A stretch of 64,000 bases of DNA from Sphingobium sp. OAS761 (GTDB taxonomy: Bacteria; Pseudomonadota; Alphaproteobacteria; Sphingomonadales; Sphingomonadaceae): the NCBI RefSeq assembly GCF_024168485.1, contig NZ_JALJVY010000017.1, positions 1 to 64,000 on the forward strand. The letters run 5' to 3'. The notes beneath the pieces are model-generated. The model saw nothing but the letters and a program-made list of their open reading frames with translations, did not search any database and was not told where the DNA came from. The translations under genes were made by a program, and so were the position numbers. Each line of letters opens with the position of its first letter. Within the stretch, counting starts at the first letter, position 1. Positions 47,398 through 57,072 of the stretch are shown piece by piece.

Positions 47398-48708
47398 TTA
47401 TTCTGCGGCGACGCCATAGGTGACGGTGAAGGCGGAACGGATGGCTTCCTCAAGAATGTCGAGCCCCGCCGACAGAACGGCGTCGTCGATCACAAGGGGA
47501 GCCAGCACCTTCACGATCTCGTCATGTGCGCCGCTGGTTTCGATGATGAGCCCCTGCGCGAAGCAGGTGGCGGTGATGGTTTCGGCAATCTCGCCCGATC
47601 CGACGTCGATGCCGCGCATCATGCCCCGGCCGCGGGTCGACAGGCCGTGCTCGGCGGCCATCGCGTCCAGCCTGCGTTCGAGCAAGCCGCTGCGACGGGC
47701 GACATCCTGCTGGAACACGTCGGTGCTCCAGAAATGGCGCAGGGCGGCGGTCGCGGTCACGAAGGCATGGTTGTTGCCGCGGAAGGTGCCGTTATGTTCG
47801 CCCGGCGACCACTGGTCGAGTTCCGGGCGGAACAGGGTCAGCGCAAAGGGCAGACCCATGCCCGACAGGGATTTGGCCATCGTGACGATGTCGGGCGTGA
47901 ATCCCATGCCCTCGAAACTGAAGAAATTGCCCGTGCGGCCGCAGCCCGCCTGAATATCGTCGACGATCATCAGCGCGCCGTGGCGCCGGGCGATCTCGGC
48001 GATCTTGCGCAGCCATTCCGGCGACGCGGCATTGAGGCCGCCTTCGCCCTGCACGGTTTCCAACATGATCGCGGCCGGCGCGTCCAGACCGCTCGACGGA
48101 TCCGACAGCCGGCGTTCCAGCAGTTCGGCCGTATCGACATCCGGGCCATGATAGCCGTCATAGGGTTCGTGGCTGACATGGCTGAGCGGGACGCCCGCGC
48201 CACCGCGCTTCGCGGCATTGCCCGTACAGGCCAGCGCCCCCAGCGTCATGCCGTGGAAACCGTTGGTAAAGGCGATGACAAGTTCGCGCCCGGTGATCTT
48301 GCGGGCCAGCTTGATCGCGGCTTCGACGGCATTGGTGCCGGTCGGGCCGGTAAACATCGCGCGATAGTCGAGTCCGCGCGGTTTGAGGACCACATCCTCC
48401 AGCGCCATCAGGAAATCCTGCTTGGCATCCGTGTGCAGATCGAGCCCGTGCGTGATGCCGTCCGCGGCGACATAGTCCATCAGCGCCGTCTTGAGCACCG
48501 GATGGTTATGGCCGTAGTTCAGCGTCGAGCAGCCCGACAGGAAGTCGAGATAGCGGCCGCCCTGATTGTCGAACATCCAGACGTCCTGCGCCTTGTTGAA
48601 CTGGCGCGGCATGGACCGCGCATAGCTGCGCACGCCGGATTCGCGGCGCTCGTAGATGGTGCGATCCGGAATGGATCGGGTCGGTTCGGGAAGGATAGTC
48701 GTGCTCAT
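47398..48708 (-). CDS. ectB: L-2,4-diaminobutyrate:2-oxoglutarate transaminase
   Basis: A PLP enzyme converting aspartate semialdehyde to 2,4-diaminobutyrate. 436 residues. The PLP lysine is in [13 protein letters not shown] near 272-284. [30 protein letters not shown] and [14 protein letters not shown] are the class III aminotransferase signatures. It lies between ectA (3 nt) and ectC (13 nt). Confidence 0.96.
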   Translation of the reverse strand: MSTTILPEPTRSIPDRTIYERRESGVRSYARSMPRQFNKAQDVWMFDNQGGRYLDFLSGCSTLNYGHNHPVLKTALMDYVAADGITHGLDLHTDAKQDFLMALEDVVLKPRGLDYRAMFTGPTGTNAVEAAIKLARKITGRELVIAFTNGFHGMTLGALACTGNAAKRGGAGVPLSHVSHEPYDGYHGPDVDTAELLERRLSDPSSGLDAPAAIMLETVQGEGGLNAASPEWLRKIAEIARRHGALMIVDDIQAGCGRTGNFFSFEGMGFTPDIVTMAKSLSGMGLPFALTLFRPELDQWSPGEHNGTFRGNNHAFVTATAALRHFWSTDVFQQDVARRSGLLERRLDAMAAEHGLSTRGRGMMRGIDVGSGEIAETITATCFAQGLIIETSGAHDEIVKVLAPLVIDDAVLSAGLDILEEAIRSAFTVTYGVAAE

Positions 48709-48711
48709 GGC

Positions 48712-49296
48712 TTATATTTCCTCCTGTTGGTGCCGCCCCTTTGGGGTCAGCGGGCCGATGCGCGCCTGAAATTCTGTGGCATGCGCTCCGGCGAAATGGG
48801 CTTCGCGGTCGAAACGGACGGTCTTTTCGAGGGTGGTGCCCCACGTGCGGGCCAGCCCTTCGAACAACGCCCATGACGCGCGATTATCCTGGGTTACGGT
48901 GGTGGTGAGGTGCGTGACGCCGGCTTGCTGCGGACGCGCCAGCACTGCCTCGACCATGCGGCTCGCCAGCCGCCGGCCCCGCGCAGCCGACGACACCGCC
49001 ACCTGCCATATGAAGAAATTTTCCGGCGCTGCGGGGGGGCGATAGCCCGACACCCACCCCACCACGTCGCCCTGGAGTTCGGCGACGACGCATGTAGCCG
49101 CGAAATCGGTGCATTGCAGCAAATTGCAATAGGCCGAATTCGGGTCGAGCGGCGGACAGGCCGCAATCAACGCCGTAATGGCCGGCCCGTCCGTCGCGAC
49201 GGGCTCGCGAAACGCAATGTCCTGCCCCTCGCTCGCGTCGGAGCGCGCAGAAGCCCGTGGCGGCGTGGAAACCGCTGTAGCTTGGGTATCGAAGAT
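48712..49296 (-). CDS. ectA: L-2,4-diaminobutyrate N-acetyltransferase, with apparent non-AUG (ATC) start
   Basis: Acetylates diaminobutyrate with acetyl-CoA. The GNAT core is clear: PPLDPNSAYCNLLQC, FIWQVAVSSAARGRRLASRM (acetyl-CoA loop) and TTVTQDNRASWALFEGLA. Conserved N-terminal residues (FREPVATDG, ITALIAACPPLD) extend upstream of the only ATG/GTG/TTG-type start (a TTG at 49170, which would cut them off). In that frame there is no ATG, GTG or TTG before the stop at 49302-49300. A well-placed GGGAG (49308-49304) lies 7 nt before ATC at 49296-49294, giving a 194-residue protein of normal EctA length (MFDTQATAV... if ATC is read as Met). A sequence error in the third base is the alternative. 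First gene of the ect operon. Confidence 0.8.
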   Translation of the reverse strand: MFDTQATAVSTPPRASARSDASEGQDIAFREPVATDGPAITALIAACPPLDPNSAYCNLLQCTDFAATCVVAELQGDVVGWVSGYRPPAAPENFFIWQVAVSSAARGRRLASRMVEAVLARPQQAGVTHLTTTVTQDNRASWALFEGLARTWGTTLEKTVRFDREAHFAGAHATEFQARIGPLTPKGRHQQEEI

Positions 49297-49356
49297 TGTT
49301 TATCTCCCGAATTATATTTTCGTTGCAGGGATATCGGTCCCCGCCGATAGGGCGTC

Positions 49357-49385
49357 ATATATGCTATGATAGGCAGAATTTTCAA
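49357..49385 (-). promoter_or_regulatory. candidate promoter of the ect operon
   Basis: On the minus strand TTGAAA (49385-49380) and ATATAT (49362-49357) are 17 nt apart, placing the start about 50 nt before the ectA initiation site. The downstream leader contains a small stem (ATCGG/CCGAT around 49332-49347). Pattern match only. Confidence 0.4.
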
Positions 49386-49404
49386 CCCCTGCCGGACAAT
49401 TATG

Positions 49405-49421
49405 TTTCAATAATTGAAGCA
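49405..49421. promoter_or_regulatory. palindrome, candidate operator for the MarR-type regulator
   Basis: A near-perfect 17-bp dyad centred at 49412, TTTCAATAATTGAAG plus flanks (one mismatch; core TTCAATAATTGAA at 49406-49418). It lies just upstream of the ect promoter candidate and before the marR-like gene. MarR proteins bind such sites, and EctR regulators control ect operons in other bacteria. Confidence 0.5.
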
Positions 49422-49491
49422 TATCGTGGCGCCACAGGTGGGAATATCGGAGTTGTTGGCGCCCGTTCCCGTTCCGGTTATTGAACATCCC

Positions 49492-49980
49492 ATGGATTCT
49501 TCGATCGCATCCCTGACATTGCGGGCGCTGCGCCGCGTCCTGCGCGCAACCGACATCGGCAGCCGTCAGCTCGCCGCCGCCACCGGCCTCACACCATCCC
49601 AGCTTCTCGTTCTCAGGGAGATAGACGCGCGCGGCTCCGCCACGCCCAGTGCGATCGCGCAGACGCTTCAATTCAGTCAGGCGACCATAACGGCTATCGT
49701 CGACCGGCTTGAGAATCTGCACTACGTCCAGCGACAGCGCAGCGAGCGTGACAAGCGCCAGCTGCACCTCAGCCTGCTGCCTTCGGGCAGGGTCGCGCTC
49801 GACGATGCACCCGACCTGCTGCAAAAGACCTTCACGGACCGGTTCGTCCAGCTTCCCCAGTGGGAGCAGGCGATGATCCTGGCATCGGTGGAACGGCTGT
49901 CGGAATTGCTGAACGCACAGAATATCGATGCCGCGCCCTTGCTGGACAGCGGCATCATCGACCGATCCGCCACGGCATAA
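49492..49980 (+). CDS. ectR: MarR-family regulator (EctR-like), divergent from ectA
   Basis: A 162-residue winged-helix regulator: LRALRRVLRATDIGSRQLA (dimer helix), LTPSQLLVLREI and SQATITAIVDRLENLHYVQRQRSERDKRQLHL (recognition helix and wing with the conserved D-R). It stands back-to-back with ectA, the position of EctR1-type repressors of ectoine operons. The ATG at 49492 is chosen because the helix starts there. In-frame TTG/GTG starts at 49414 and 49438 would add a non-conserved tail, and the former overlaps the palindrome. Confidence 0.78.
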   Translation: MDSSIASLTLRALRRVLRATDIGSRQLAAATGLTPSQLLVLREIDARGSATPSAIAQTLQFSQATITAIVDRLENLHYVQRQRSERDKRQLHLSLLPSGRVALDDAPDLLQKTFTDRFVQLPQWEQAMILASVERLSELLNAQNIDAAPLLDSGIIDRSATA

Positions 49981-50225
49981 GCGTTATCCGGCACGCGCGG
50001 TGCCCGCGACCGTTACTGAATGCCGCGACATAATGATGCCGACTTTCGGCGTGGTCGCGTCGTCGTTCTTCGCATACGGCCTGAAGATGCCACCGCACCG
50101 CGGCTCTGGCCCCTGGGCGGCGTCGAGATCGGCCGTTGATACCGCCAGCGCGGGCATCTTGCTTATCGAAGTCTTTACTCAGTCCGATTAAGGACATGCG
50201 CGATTGTCACAGTGCGGTGTTCGCG

Positions 50226-51497
50226 ATGCGTATCCTTTCCATTTTCCCCCTGGTCCTGCTGCTGTCGGCCCCGAGTCCGGCCTTCGCGCAGGTCGCTGCC
50301 GCCGATAGCGGGGATACCGGCTGGATGATCCTGTGTGCGCTGCTGCTCCTTTTTGCCGCCCTGCCCGGCCTGATGCTCCGACATGCCGGCCAGGTGAACG
50401 TCCGCAACATCCTGTCGGTCATGGCGCAGGGGGCAGGCGTCGCCGCCATCATGTCGGTCGGCTGGGCGATCGCCGGCTACAGCCTGGCCTTTGCACCGGG
50501 CAATGCATGGCTTGGTGGCGGGGCCAATCTGTTGCTGGCCAATCTCGCCCAGTTACGCGACGGGCTGACCGTCCCGGAATCCGCCTTCGTCCTGTTCCAG
50601 CTCGCGCTCGCGCTGGTCGCGTCCTGCCTGCTGGTCGGGAGCGTCGCTGAACGTGCGCGGATCGGCTGGTTCCTTGCATTCATTCCCCTCTGGCTGCTGC
50701 TGGTCTACGCGCCGATGGTCCATGCCCTCTGGGCAGGCGGATGGCTGGCGGCGCTGGGCGTCATGGATTATGCCGGCGGTATCGCCACCCATGTTGCTGC
50801 CGGATTTTCCGCCCTGGCCCTTGCCTTGCTGGCCGGCCGCAGGTCCGAGATTTCCGATCCGGGACACGCGCCCGGATTGACCATGGCCGGCGGAGCGCTG
50901 GTCTGGATCGGCCTGTCGGGTGCGGTTGGCGGATGGGCGCTGGGCGCGACCGACGACGCGGCGACCGCCATCCTCAACCATCATTTCGCCGCCTGCACGG
51001 GCGCGCTCGCCTGGGCGTTGTTCGACCGGGTACTGACCGGGCGCACGAGCGCGACCGGCGTGATGAGCGGCGCTCTGGCGGGCATCGCCGCCGTTTCCGC
51101 GTCCGCGGCGCTCGTGGGAACGGGAGGCGCGATGCTGACTGGAGTGATCGCGGCCACCATCTGCCGCATCGCAACCGGGTTGCTGGCGGGCCGGATCGAC
51201 GATGGTGCGAACATCTTCGCGATCCACGGGCTCGGCGGGATGACCGGCGGCCTGCTGCTGCCGATCTTCGCCCTTCCGATATTGGGGGGCGTGGGTTTCG
51301 ATCCGTCGATCAGCTTTTCCGGCGCGATGGTTTCCCAGATCGTCGGGATTTCCGTCGTCGCCCTCTGGTCCGTGCTCGGCAGCGCCATCGCCGCCCTGAT
51401 CGTGTCTATGGTTCTGCCCTTGCGGGTCACCAAGGCGCAGGAAGGGGAAGGGCTCGACGCGGCGGTGCACGGCCAGCAAGGCTGGGATTTTCGATGA
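50226..51497 (+). CDS. amt: ammonium transporter (Amt family)
   Basis: A 423-residue membrane protein with a signal-peptide-like N-terminus (IFPLVLLLSAPSPAFA) and about eleven transmembrane segments. Conserved elements include DYAGGIATHVAAGFSAL near 178-194, GALVWIGLSGAVGGWALGA, the pore histidine segment NHHFAACTGALAWALFDR and IHGLGGMTGGLLLPIFA. It is shorter in one loop than E. coli AmtB. No glnK gene precedes it. Translation of the glycosyltransferase follows with a 4-nt overlap. Confidence 0.85.
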   Translation: MRILSIFPLVLLLSAPSPAFAQVAAADSGDTGWMILCALLLLFAALPGLMLRHAGQVNVRNILSVMAQGAGVAAIMSVGWAIAGYSLAFAPGNAWLGGGANLLLANLAQLRDGLTVPESAFVLFQLALALVASCLLVGSVAERARIGWFLAFIPLWLLLVYAPMVHALWAGGWLAALGVMDYAGGIATHVAAGFSALALALLAGRRSEISDPGHAPGLTMAGGALVWIGLSGAVGGWALGATDDAATAILNHHFAACTGALAWALFDRVLTGRTSATGVMSGALAGIAAVSASAALVGTGGAMLTGVIAATICRIATGLLAGRIDDGANIFAIHGLGGMTGGLLLPIFALPILGGVGFDPSISFSGAMVSQIVGISVVALWSVLGSAIAALIVSMVLPLRVTKAQEGEGLDAAVHGQQGWDFR

Positions 51498-52348
51498 CGG
51501 CCATGACCGTCGCCGTCGCCATCTTCGCGCATCAGGAAGAGCGCCGAATCGCATCGTGCCTGAAATCGCTGCCGCTCGACCGTGCGGACACCGTCTACCA
51601 TGTGCTGGTCAACGGTTCGACCGACGCCACCGTGCAACGCGCGCGAGAAGCGGCTGGCGGGCGGGCCAACGTCATCGTGCACGACATCGCGGCGGGCGGA
51701 AAGTCGCGCACCTGGAACCATATGGTGCACGTGCTGCTGAGCGGGGGCGAGCGCGCCGTCATTTTCCTGGACGGCGACGCGCAAATCATTCCCGGCTCCA
51801 TCGACGCCCTGATCGCGGACCTGGCCGCCCATCCTCATGCCAACGCCGCCGCCGGAATGCCGATGAACGGACGCATGGCCGAAACCTATCGACGCAACCT
51901 GGCGATCGAAGGCGGGTTGTTCGGCGACCTTTATGCCCTGTCAGGGGCGTTTGTGGCGGCCATCAGGGCACGTGGCCTGCGCCTGCCCGACGACCTGATC
52001 GGCGACGACGGGCTGGTCGCCGCCTGGGCGCATACCGGGCTGGGCCGCGACACGGACTGGATTCATGAGAATGTGCTGGCCTGCGTCGATGCCGGATTCC
52101 TGTGCGAGCAGGTCAGCCTGGCCCGGCCATCGACGTGGTCCATGCAATATAAACGCCTGATCAACTATTCCGTCCGCTTTTTCCAGAACAGGATCGTGTC
52201 CGACATCATGACGCGCGAAGGGCCATGTGGCTTGCCGCAGCGTCTTGCCAGCATCTATCCCCAGTGGCTGCCGCGCTTTCGGCCGCGACCCGGCCTGACC
52301 GGCTGGTTCGACCGCAAGGCGCTGGCCCGGATGCGCGCCGCCGCCTAG
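51494..52348 (+). CDS. glycosyltransferase family 2 protein
   Basis: A 284-residue GT-A fold enzyme. AIFAHQEERRIASCLKSL is the nucleotide-sugar N-terminal motif, VNGSTDATVQRARE follows, and FLDGDAQIIPGSID contains the DxD-type metal motif near residue 92. The acceptor is unknown. Coupled to amt (ATGA overlap) and tail-to-tail with the MFS gene (4-nt overlap). Confidence 0.8.
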   Translation: MTAMTVAVAIFAHQEERRIASCLKSLPLDRADTVYHVLVNGSTDATVQRAREAAGGRANVIVHDIAAGGKSRTWNHMVHVLLSGGERAVIFLDGDAQIIPGSIDALIADLAAHPHANAAAGMPMNGRMAETYRRNLAIEGGLFGDLYALSGAFVAAIRARGLRLPDDLIGDDGLVAAWAHTGLGRDTDWIHENVLACVDAGFLCEQVSLARPSTWSMQYKRLINYSVRFFQNRIVSDIMTREGPCGLPQRLASIYPQWLPRFRPRPGLTGWFDRKALARMRAAA

Positions 52349-53676
52349 CGATCCTTGCCCGCCAGTTCCTTGTTCACATAGAGGGCAAGGCCGGTGATCA
52401 CCGCGCCGGACAGCAGATAGGCGCCCGAAGCCGCCAACCCGAATTCGGACGAGATGGACAGGGCGACAAGCGGTGCGAAACCGGCCCCGATCAGCCAGGC
52501 AAGGTCGGATGTGATCGCCGAGGCGGTATAGCGGGTGGCGGTGCTGAAATTCGATGCGACCACGCCGGAAGACTGGCCGAAGCTGAGACCCAGAAGGATG
52601 AAGCCCAGCACCATGAATGCTACCTCTCCAAGGTCTCCACCGTCGAGCAGCAGCGGCGCGAAGATCGAAAAGAAAGCGATCGCGACCGCGGAATAGCCCA
52701 GCAGACGCCGTCGCCCGACCTGATCGGCGACGAAGCCGGACACGACGATGGCAAGCACGCCGACGAACCCGCCGATCACCTCGATGGCCAGGAACCGTTC
52801 GACGGGCTGCCGGGTGAACAGCGCGATCCACGACAGCGGGAACACCGTTACCATATGGAACAGAGCGAAGCTGGCGAGCGGCGCGAAGGCGCCGATGATG
52901 ATGTTGCGCCCTTCGCTCTGGACCGTCTCGATCACCGGCGAAGGCTGAAGCTCGCGCTTTTCGAACAGGCGCGAAAATTCGTGTGTGCTGACGATGCGCA
53001 GGCGGGCGAACAAGGCCACGACGTTGATCGCGAAAGCCACGAAGAAGGGATAGCGCCATCCCCAGTCCAGAAAGTCGGCCGGCGACAGGGTGGTGAGGAA
53101 GAAGGAAAAAAGGCCCGCCGACACCATCAGCGCGAGCGGCGCACCCAGTTGGGGCATCATTGCATACCAGCCGCGCTTCGACACCGGGGCGTTGAGCGAG
53201 AGCAGCGATGCCAGGCCGTCCCACGTCCCGCCCAGCGCAACGCCCTGCCCCGCCCGGAACAGCGCCAGCAGCAGCGCCGCGCCATGTCCGATGGTGTCAT
53301 AGCCCGGCAGGAAGGCGATCGCGGCGGTCGACCCGCCCAGCAGGAACAGCGCGATGGTCAGTTTCACCCCGCGGCCGAATTGCCGGTCGACGGCCATGAA
53401 GATGAACGAGCCGACCGGACGCGCCATGAATGCCAGCGCGAAGATGGCGAACGACCAGAGCGTTCCCATCAGGGGCGTCATGTAAGGGAAGACATGGGCC
53501 GGGAACACGATGCAGGACGCGATCGCATAGACGAAGAAGTCGAAAAATTCCGAGGTCCGCCCGATGATGACGCCGATCGCGATTTCGCCGGGCGCGATCT
53601 TGTGCTCCCGCGCGTTGATGGCACGGGCATCGCGTTCCAGCGGCGTCGAATTGGGCGTGGTCGTCGCGGAAGTCAT
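52345..53676 (-). CDS. MFS transporter, metabolite:H+ symporter family
   Basis: A 443-residue transporter with the MHS-type N-terminus GRTSEFFDFFVYAIASCIVFPAHVFPY and RPVGSFIFMAVDRQFGRG. Twelve helices are evident. The substrate could be a dicarboxylate, shikimate or similar. The ATG at 53676 is taken because the protein pattern begins there. An upstream in-frame extension (to 53778) contains no membrane segment and is not needed. Divergent from cyoA. Confidence 0.78.
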   Translation of the reverse strand: MTSATTTPNSTPLERDARAINAREHKIAPGEIAIGVIIGRTSEFFDFFVYAIASCIVFPAHVFPYMTPLMGTLWSFAIFALAFMARPVGSFIFMAVDRQFGRGVKLTIALFLLGGSTAAIAFLPGYDTIGHGAALLLALFRAGQGVALGGTWDGLASLLSLNAPVSKRGWYAMMPQLGAPLALMVSAGLFSFFLTTLSPADFLDWGWRYPFFVAFAINVVALFARLRIVSTHEFSRLFEKRELQPSPVIETVQSEGRNIIIGAFAPLASFALFHMVTVFPLSWIALFTRQPVERFLAIEVIGGFVGVLAIVVSGFVADQVGRRRLLGYSAVAIAFFSIFAPLLLDGGDLGEVAFMVLGFILLGLSFGQSSGVVASNFSTATRYTASAITSDLAWLIGAGFAPLVALSISSEFGLAASGAYLLSGAVITGLALYVNKELAGKDR

Positions 53677-53839
53677 GAGTTCGAACGGGCCTTCATGCTG
53701 CGGGAACGATCCATGCCATACATCGTTGCATGACGAATCGCCCGGTGGATAAATCCGCCCATGCCCTATTTCGCACATGCGCGGGGATAGGACAAAAGGT
53801 CCAATGTCGATCCGTGAAAGACCCTATTATGCGGGCCGC

Positions 53840-54991
53840 ATGACAGCCCGCCCTTCCGCTTTCAACGGCGCTTTCCTGCGCCGAATCGCTCCGCTGCTGC
53901 TGCTGACGCTGGGGGGGTGCGACTGGGTCGTTCTCTCGCCCGCCGGGGATGTTGCGATGCAGCAGCGCGATCTTATCCTGATCGCCACGCTGCTGATGCT
54001 GCTGATCATCATCCCGGTCATCGCCATGACGATCTGGTTCGCCTGGCGCTATCGCGAGAAGGCGCAGGCCGCCGACTATGATCCGGACTGGGACCATTCG
54101 ACCAGCCTGGAACTGATGATCTGGTCGGCGCCGCTGCTTATCATCATCGCGCTGGGCGCCGTGACCTGGACCAGCACCCATCTGCTGGACCCCTACCGCC
54201 CGATCGAACGCATAGATTCCGGCCGCAAGGTCGAACCGGCGGCCAGGCGCCTTCAGGTGGAGGTCGTGGCGCTCGACTGGAAATGGCTGTTCATCTATCC
54301 CGAACTCGGCATCGCCACCGTCAACGAACTGGCCGCGCCGGTCGATCAGCCGATCGAATTCAAGATCACGTCCGCTTCGCTGATGAACAGCTTCTTCGTT
54401 CCGGCGCTCGCGGGACAAATCTACGCGATGCCGGGAATGCAAACCGTGCTTCACGCGGTCGCCAACAAGCCCGGCAATTTCGAGGGATTTTCCGCAAACT
54501 ATACCGGCACGGGCTTTTCCCATATGCGCTTCCGCTTCCACGCGATGGATCAGGCCGGTTTCGACCGATGGGTCGCGCAGGTGAAGGCGAGCGGCGCGAA
54601 GCTGGACCGGGCGACCTACGTCGCGCTGGAACAGCCGAGCGAGAAAGTGCCCCCCATGTATTTCGGCGGCGTCGAGCCCCGCCTTTTCCATGCCGCACTC
54701 AACATGTGCGTGCAACCGGGCAAGCGATGCATGGACGAGATCATGATGACCGATGCGCGCGGCGGCGCGGGCAAGGAATCGGCTCGCGACGTCGCGGGCC
54801 TGCGCCACGACGGCACAATCGACGTCGGCGGATTCCACCCGGTCGAACCCGGCAAGAAGGGCGAGATCGCCCAGCCCGCGGGCATGACGCCGGCGGCCGA
54901 GCGCACCCCTGCGGAACAGGGCCACCAGGCGCCCGGCCACCAGCAGGATGCAGACGGCCATGCCGGCCATAGCGGACATGGCGGCATGTGA
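53840..54991 (+). CDS. cyoA: cytochrome bo3 ubiquinol oxidase subunit II
   Basis: A 383-residue lipoprotein subunit of the quinol oxidase. A lipobox (LTLGGC, near residue 28) is followed by two transmembrane helices (LILIATLLMLLIIIPVIAM and ELMIWSAPLLIIIALGAV). The periplasmic cupredoxin domain (WKWLFIYPELGIATVN, SLMNSFFVPALAGQ) lacks the CuA cysteines, which separates quinol oxidases from cytochrome c oxidases. The C-terminus is unusual: a His-rich tail (GHQAPGHQQDADGHAGHSGHG). ATG at 53840 is preferred; an ATG at 53804 adds 12 residues. Confidence 0.93.
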   Translation: MTARPSAFNGAFLRRIAPLLLLTLGGCDWVVLSPAGDVAMQQRDLILIATLLMLLIIIPVIAMTIWFAWRYREKAQAADYDPDWDHSTSLELMIWSAPLLIIIALGAVTWTSTHLLDPYRPIERIDSGRKVEPAARRLQVEVVALDWKWLFIYPELGIATVNELAAPVDQPIEFKITSASLMNSFFVPALAGQIYAMPGMQTVLHAVANKPGNFEGFSANYTGTGFSHMRFRFHAMDQAGFDRWVAQVKASGAKLDRATYVALEQPSEKVPPMYFGGVEPRLFHAALNMCVQPGKRCMDEIMMTDARGGAGKESARDVAGLRHDGTIDVGGFHPVEPGKKGEIAQPAGMTPAAERTPAEQGHQAPGHQQDADGHAGHSGHGGM

Positions 54992-55047
54992 TCCCGCGTC
55001 CGACGTCCGCCCCCTATCCTTTCCCTTTCGCCTGAAGGCATCGACAC

Positions 55048-57066
55048 ATGGCCCCCCATCCCGCATCGGAAAACAGCGGTATCTGGAAACTGATCTTCGG
55101 CCGGCTCGACTGGAGCGCGCTGCCGCTGCACGAACCCATTGTCGTGGGCACCTTCGCAATGGTCGCGCTGGGCGGTCTGGCCGTGTTCGGCCTGATCACC
55201 AGATACCGGCTCTGGGGCTATTTGTGGACGGAATGGTTCACTACCGTCGACCACAAACGCATCGGCATAATGTACATGATCCTGGGCCTCGTGATGTTCG
55301 TGCGCGGTTTCGCCGACGCTGTGATGATGCGGATTCAGCAGGCGATGGCGTTCAACGGGTCGGAAGGCTATCTGAACGCCCATCATTACGACCAGATCTT
55401 CACCGCGCACGGCGTCATCATGATCTTCTTCGTCGCGATGCCGATGATCACCGGGATCATGAACTACATCGTCCCGCTCCAGATCGGCGCCCGGGACGTC
55501 AGCTTTCCCTTCCTCAACAATTTCAGCTTCTGGATGACGACGTCGGGCGCGGTGATCGTGATGATGTCGCTGTTCGTGGGCGAATTCGCGCGGTCGGGCT
55601 GGCTGGCCTATCCGCCGCTGACCGGCATCGCCTATTCGCCGGGCGTGGGCGTCGACTATTATATCTGGGCGCTCCAGATCGCGGGCGTGGGCACGTTGCT
55701 GTCGGGCGTCAACCTGATCGCGACCATCGTCAAGATGCGCGCGCCGGGCATGACCATGATGAAATTGCCGATCTTCGTATGGACGTCGCTGCTGGCCAAC
55801 GTGCTGATCGTCGCGGCCTTCCCGGTGCTGACTGCCGTGCTGGCGCTGCTCAGCCTCGACCGTTACGTCGGCACCGCCTTTTTCACCAATGATTTCGGCG
55901 GCAATCCGATGATGTACGTCAACCTCATCTGGATCTGGGGCCATCCGGAGGTCTACATCCTCATCCTGCCGCTGTTCGGCGTGTTCTCCGAAGTCGTGTC
56001 GACCTTCTGTTCGAAGCGATTGTTCGGCTATTCCTCCATGGTCTACGCAACGGTCGTCATCGCGATCCTCTCCTATCTGGTGTGGCTGCACCATTTCTTC
56101 ACGATGGGGTCTGGCGCCAGCGTCAACAGCTTTTTCGGCATCACGACGATGGTCATTTCCATTCCGACCGGCGCCAAGCTGTTCAACTGGTTGTTCACCA
56201 TGTATCGCGGACGCATCCGGTTCGAACTGCCGATGATGTGGACGGTCGCCTTCATGCTGACCTTCACGATCGGCGGGATGACCGGCGTGCTGCTGGCGGT
56301 GCCGCCGGCGGACTTCGTGCTCCACAACTCGCTGTTCCTGATCGCCCATTTTCATAACGTCATCATCGGCGGCGTGCTGTTCGGCATGTTCGCGGCGATC
56401 AATTACTGGTGGCCCAAGGCGTTCGGTTTCAAACTGGACCGCACCTGGGGCGTGCGCAGCTTTTGGCTGTGGGTCGTGGGCTTCTGGTTCGCGTTCATGC
56501 CGCTCTACATATTGGGGCTGATGGGCGTGACCCGCCGCCTGCGCGTGTTCGACGATCCGTCGCTGCAAATCTGGTTCATCATCGCCGCCTTCGGCGCGTT
56601 CCTGATCGCCTGCGGCATCGCCTGCATGTTCATCCAGTTCGGCGTATCGATATGGAAGCGCAACGAACTGCGCGACACGACGGGAGATCCCTGGAACGGC
56701 CGCACGCTGGAATGGTCGACCAGTTCACCCCCGCCCGACTATAATTTCGCCTTCACGCCGGTCATCCATGACAACGACGCCTGGGCCGACATGAAGAAGC
56801 GGGGCTATCAGCGGCCGACCGGCGGGTTCGAGCCGATCCATATGCCCAGCAACACCGGCACGGGCATCATCCTGGCGGGTCTGGCCACGGCGTTCGGCGT
56901 CGCCATGATCTGGTATATCTGGTGGCTCGCCGGCCTGTCCTTCTTCGGCCTGCTGGCGGTCGCGATCGGTCACACCTTCAACTACAAGCGCGATTTCCAC
57001 ATCCCACGGGACGTCGTGGAGCGCACCGAGGGCGAGCGCACCCGGCTGCTCGCGGCACAGGGCTAA
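55048..57066 (+). CDS. cyoB: cytochrome bo3 ubiquinol oxidase subunit I
   Basis: The 672-residue catalytic subunit with haem b, haem o/CuB and the proton pathways. The quinol-site residues typical of CyoB are present: [11 protein letters not shown] and [11 protein letters not shown] (compare E. coli R71, D75, H98, Q101). [14 protein letters not shown] carries the copper histidine and crosslinked tyrosine, and HHFFTMG completes the CuB ligands. Typical for quinol oxidase rather than caa3. Second gene of cyoABCD. Confidence 0.97.
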   Translation: MAPHPASENSGIWKLIFGRLDWSALPLHEPIVVGTFAMVALGGLAVFGLITRYRLWGYLWTEWFTTVDHKRIGIMYMILGLVMFVRGFADAVMMRIQQAMAFNGSEGYLNAHHYDQIFTAHGVIMIFFVAMPMITGIMNYIVPLQIGARDVSFPFLNNFSFWMTTSGAVIVMMSLFVGEFARSGWLAYPPLTGIAYSPGVGVDYYIWALQIAGVGTLLSGVNLIATIVKMRAPGMTMMKLPIFVWTSLLANVLIVAAFPVLTAVLALLSLDRYVGTAFFTNDFGGNPMMYVNLIWIWGHPEVYILILPLFGVFSEVVSTFCSKRLFGYSSMVYATVVIAILSYLVWLHHFFTMGSGASVNSFFGITTMVISIPTGAKLFNWLFTMYRGRIRFELPMMWTVAFMLTFTIGGMTGVLLAVPPADFVLHNSLFLIAHFHNVIIGGVLFGMFAAINYWWPKAFGFKLDRTWGVRSFWLWVVGFWFAFMPLYILGLMGVTRRLRVFDDPSLQIWFIIAAFGAFLIACGIACMFIQFGVSIWKRNELRDTTGDPWNGRTLEWSTSSPPPDYNFAFTPVIHDNDAWADMKKRGYQRPTGGFEPIHMPSNTGTGIILAGLATAFGVAMIWYIWWLAGLSFFGLLAVAIGHTFNYKRDFHIPRDVVERTEGERTRLLAAQG

Positions 57067-57072
57067 GGCATC

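Noticed and set aside
49981..50225. A nitrogen regulatory gene (glnK) before amt
   Set aside because: No P-II-like protein is encoded; the region has only an unlikely 80-codon frame.
54616..56568. 650-codon minus-strand frame over cyoA and cyoB
   Set aside because: Antisense to certain genes; Arg/His/Asp-rich composition reflects the complementary strand.
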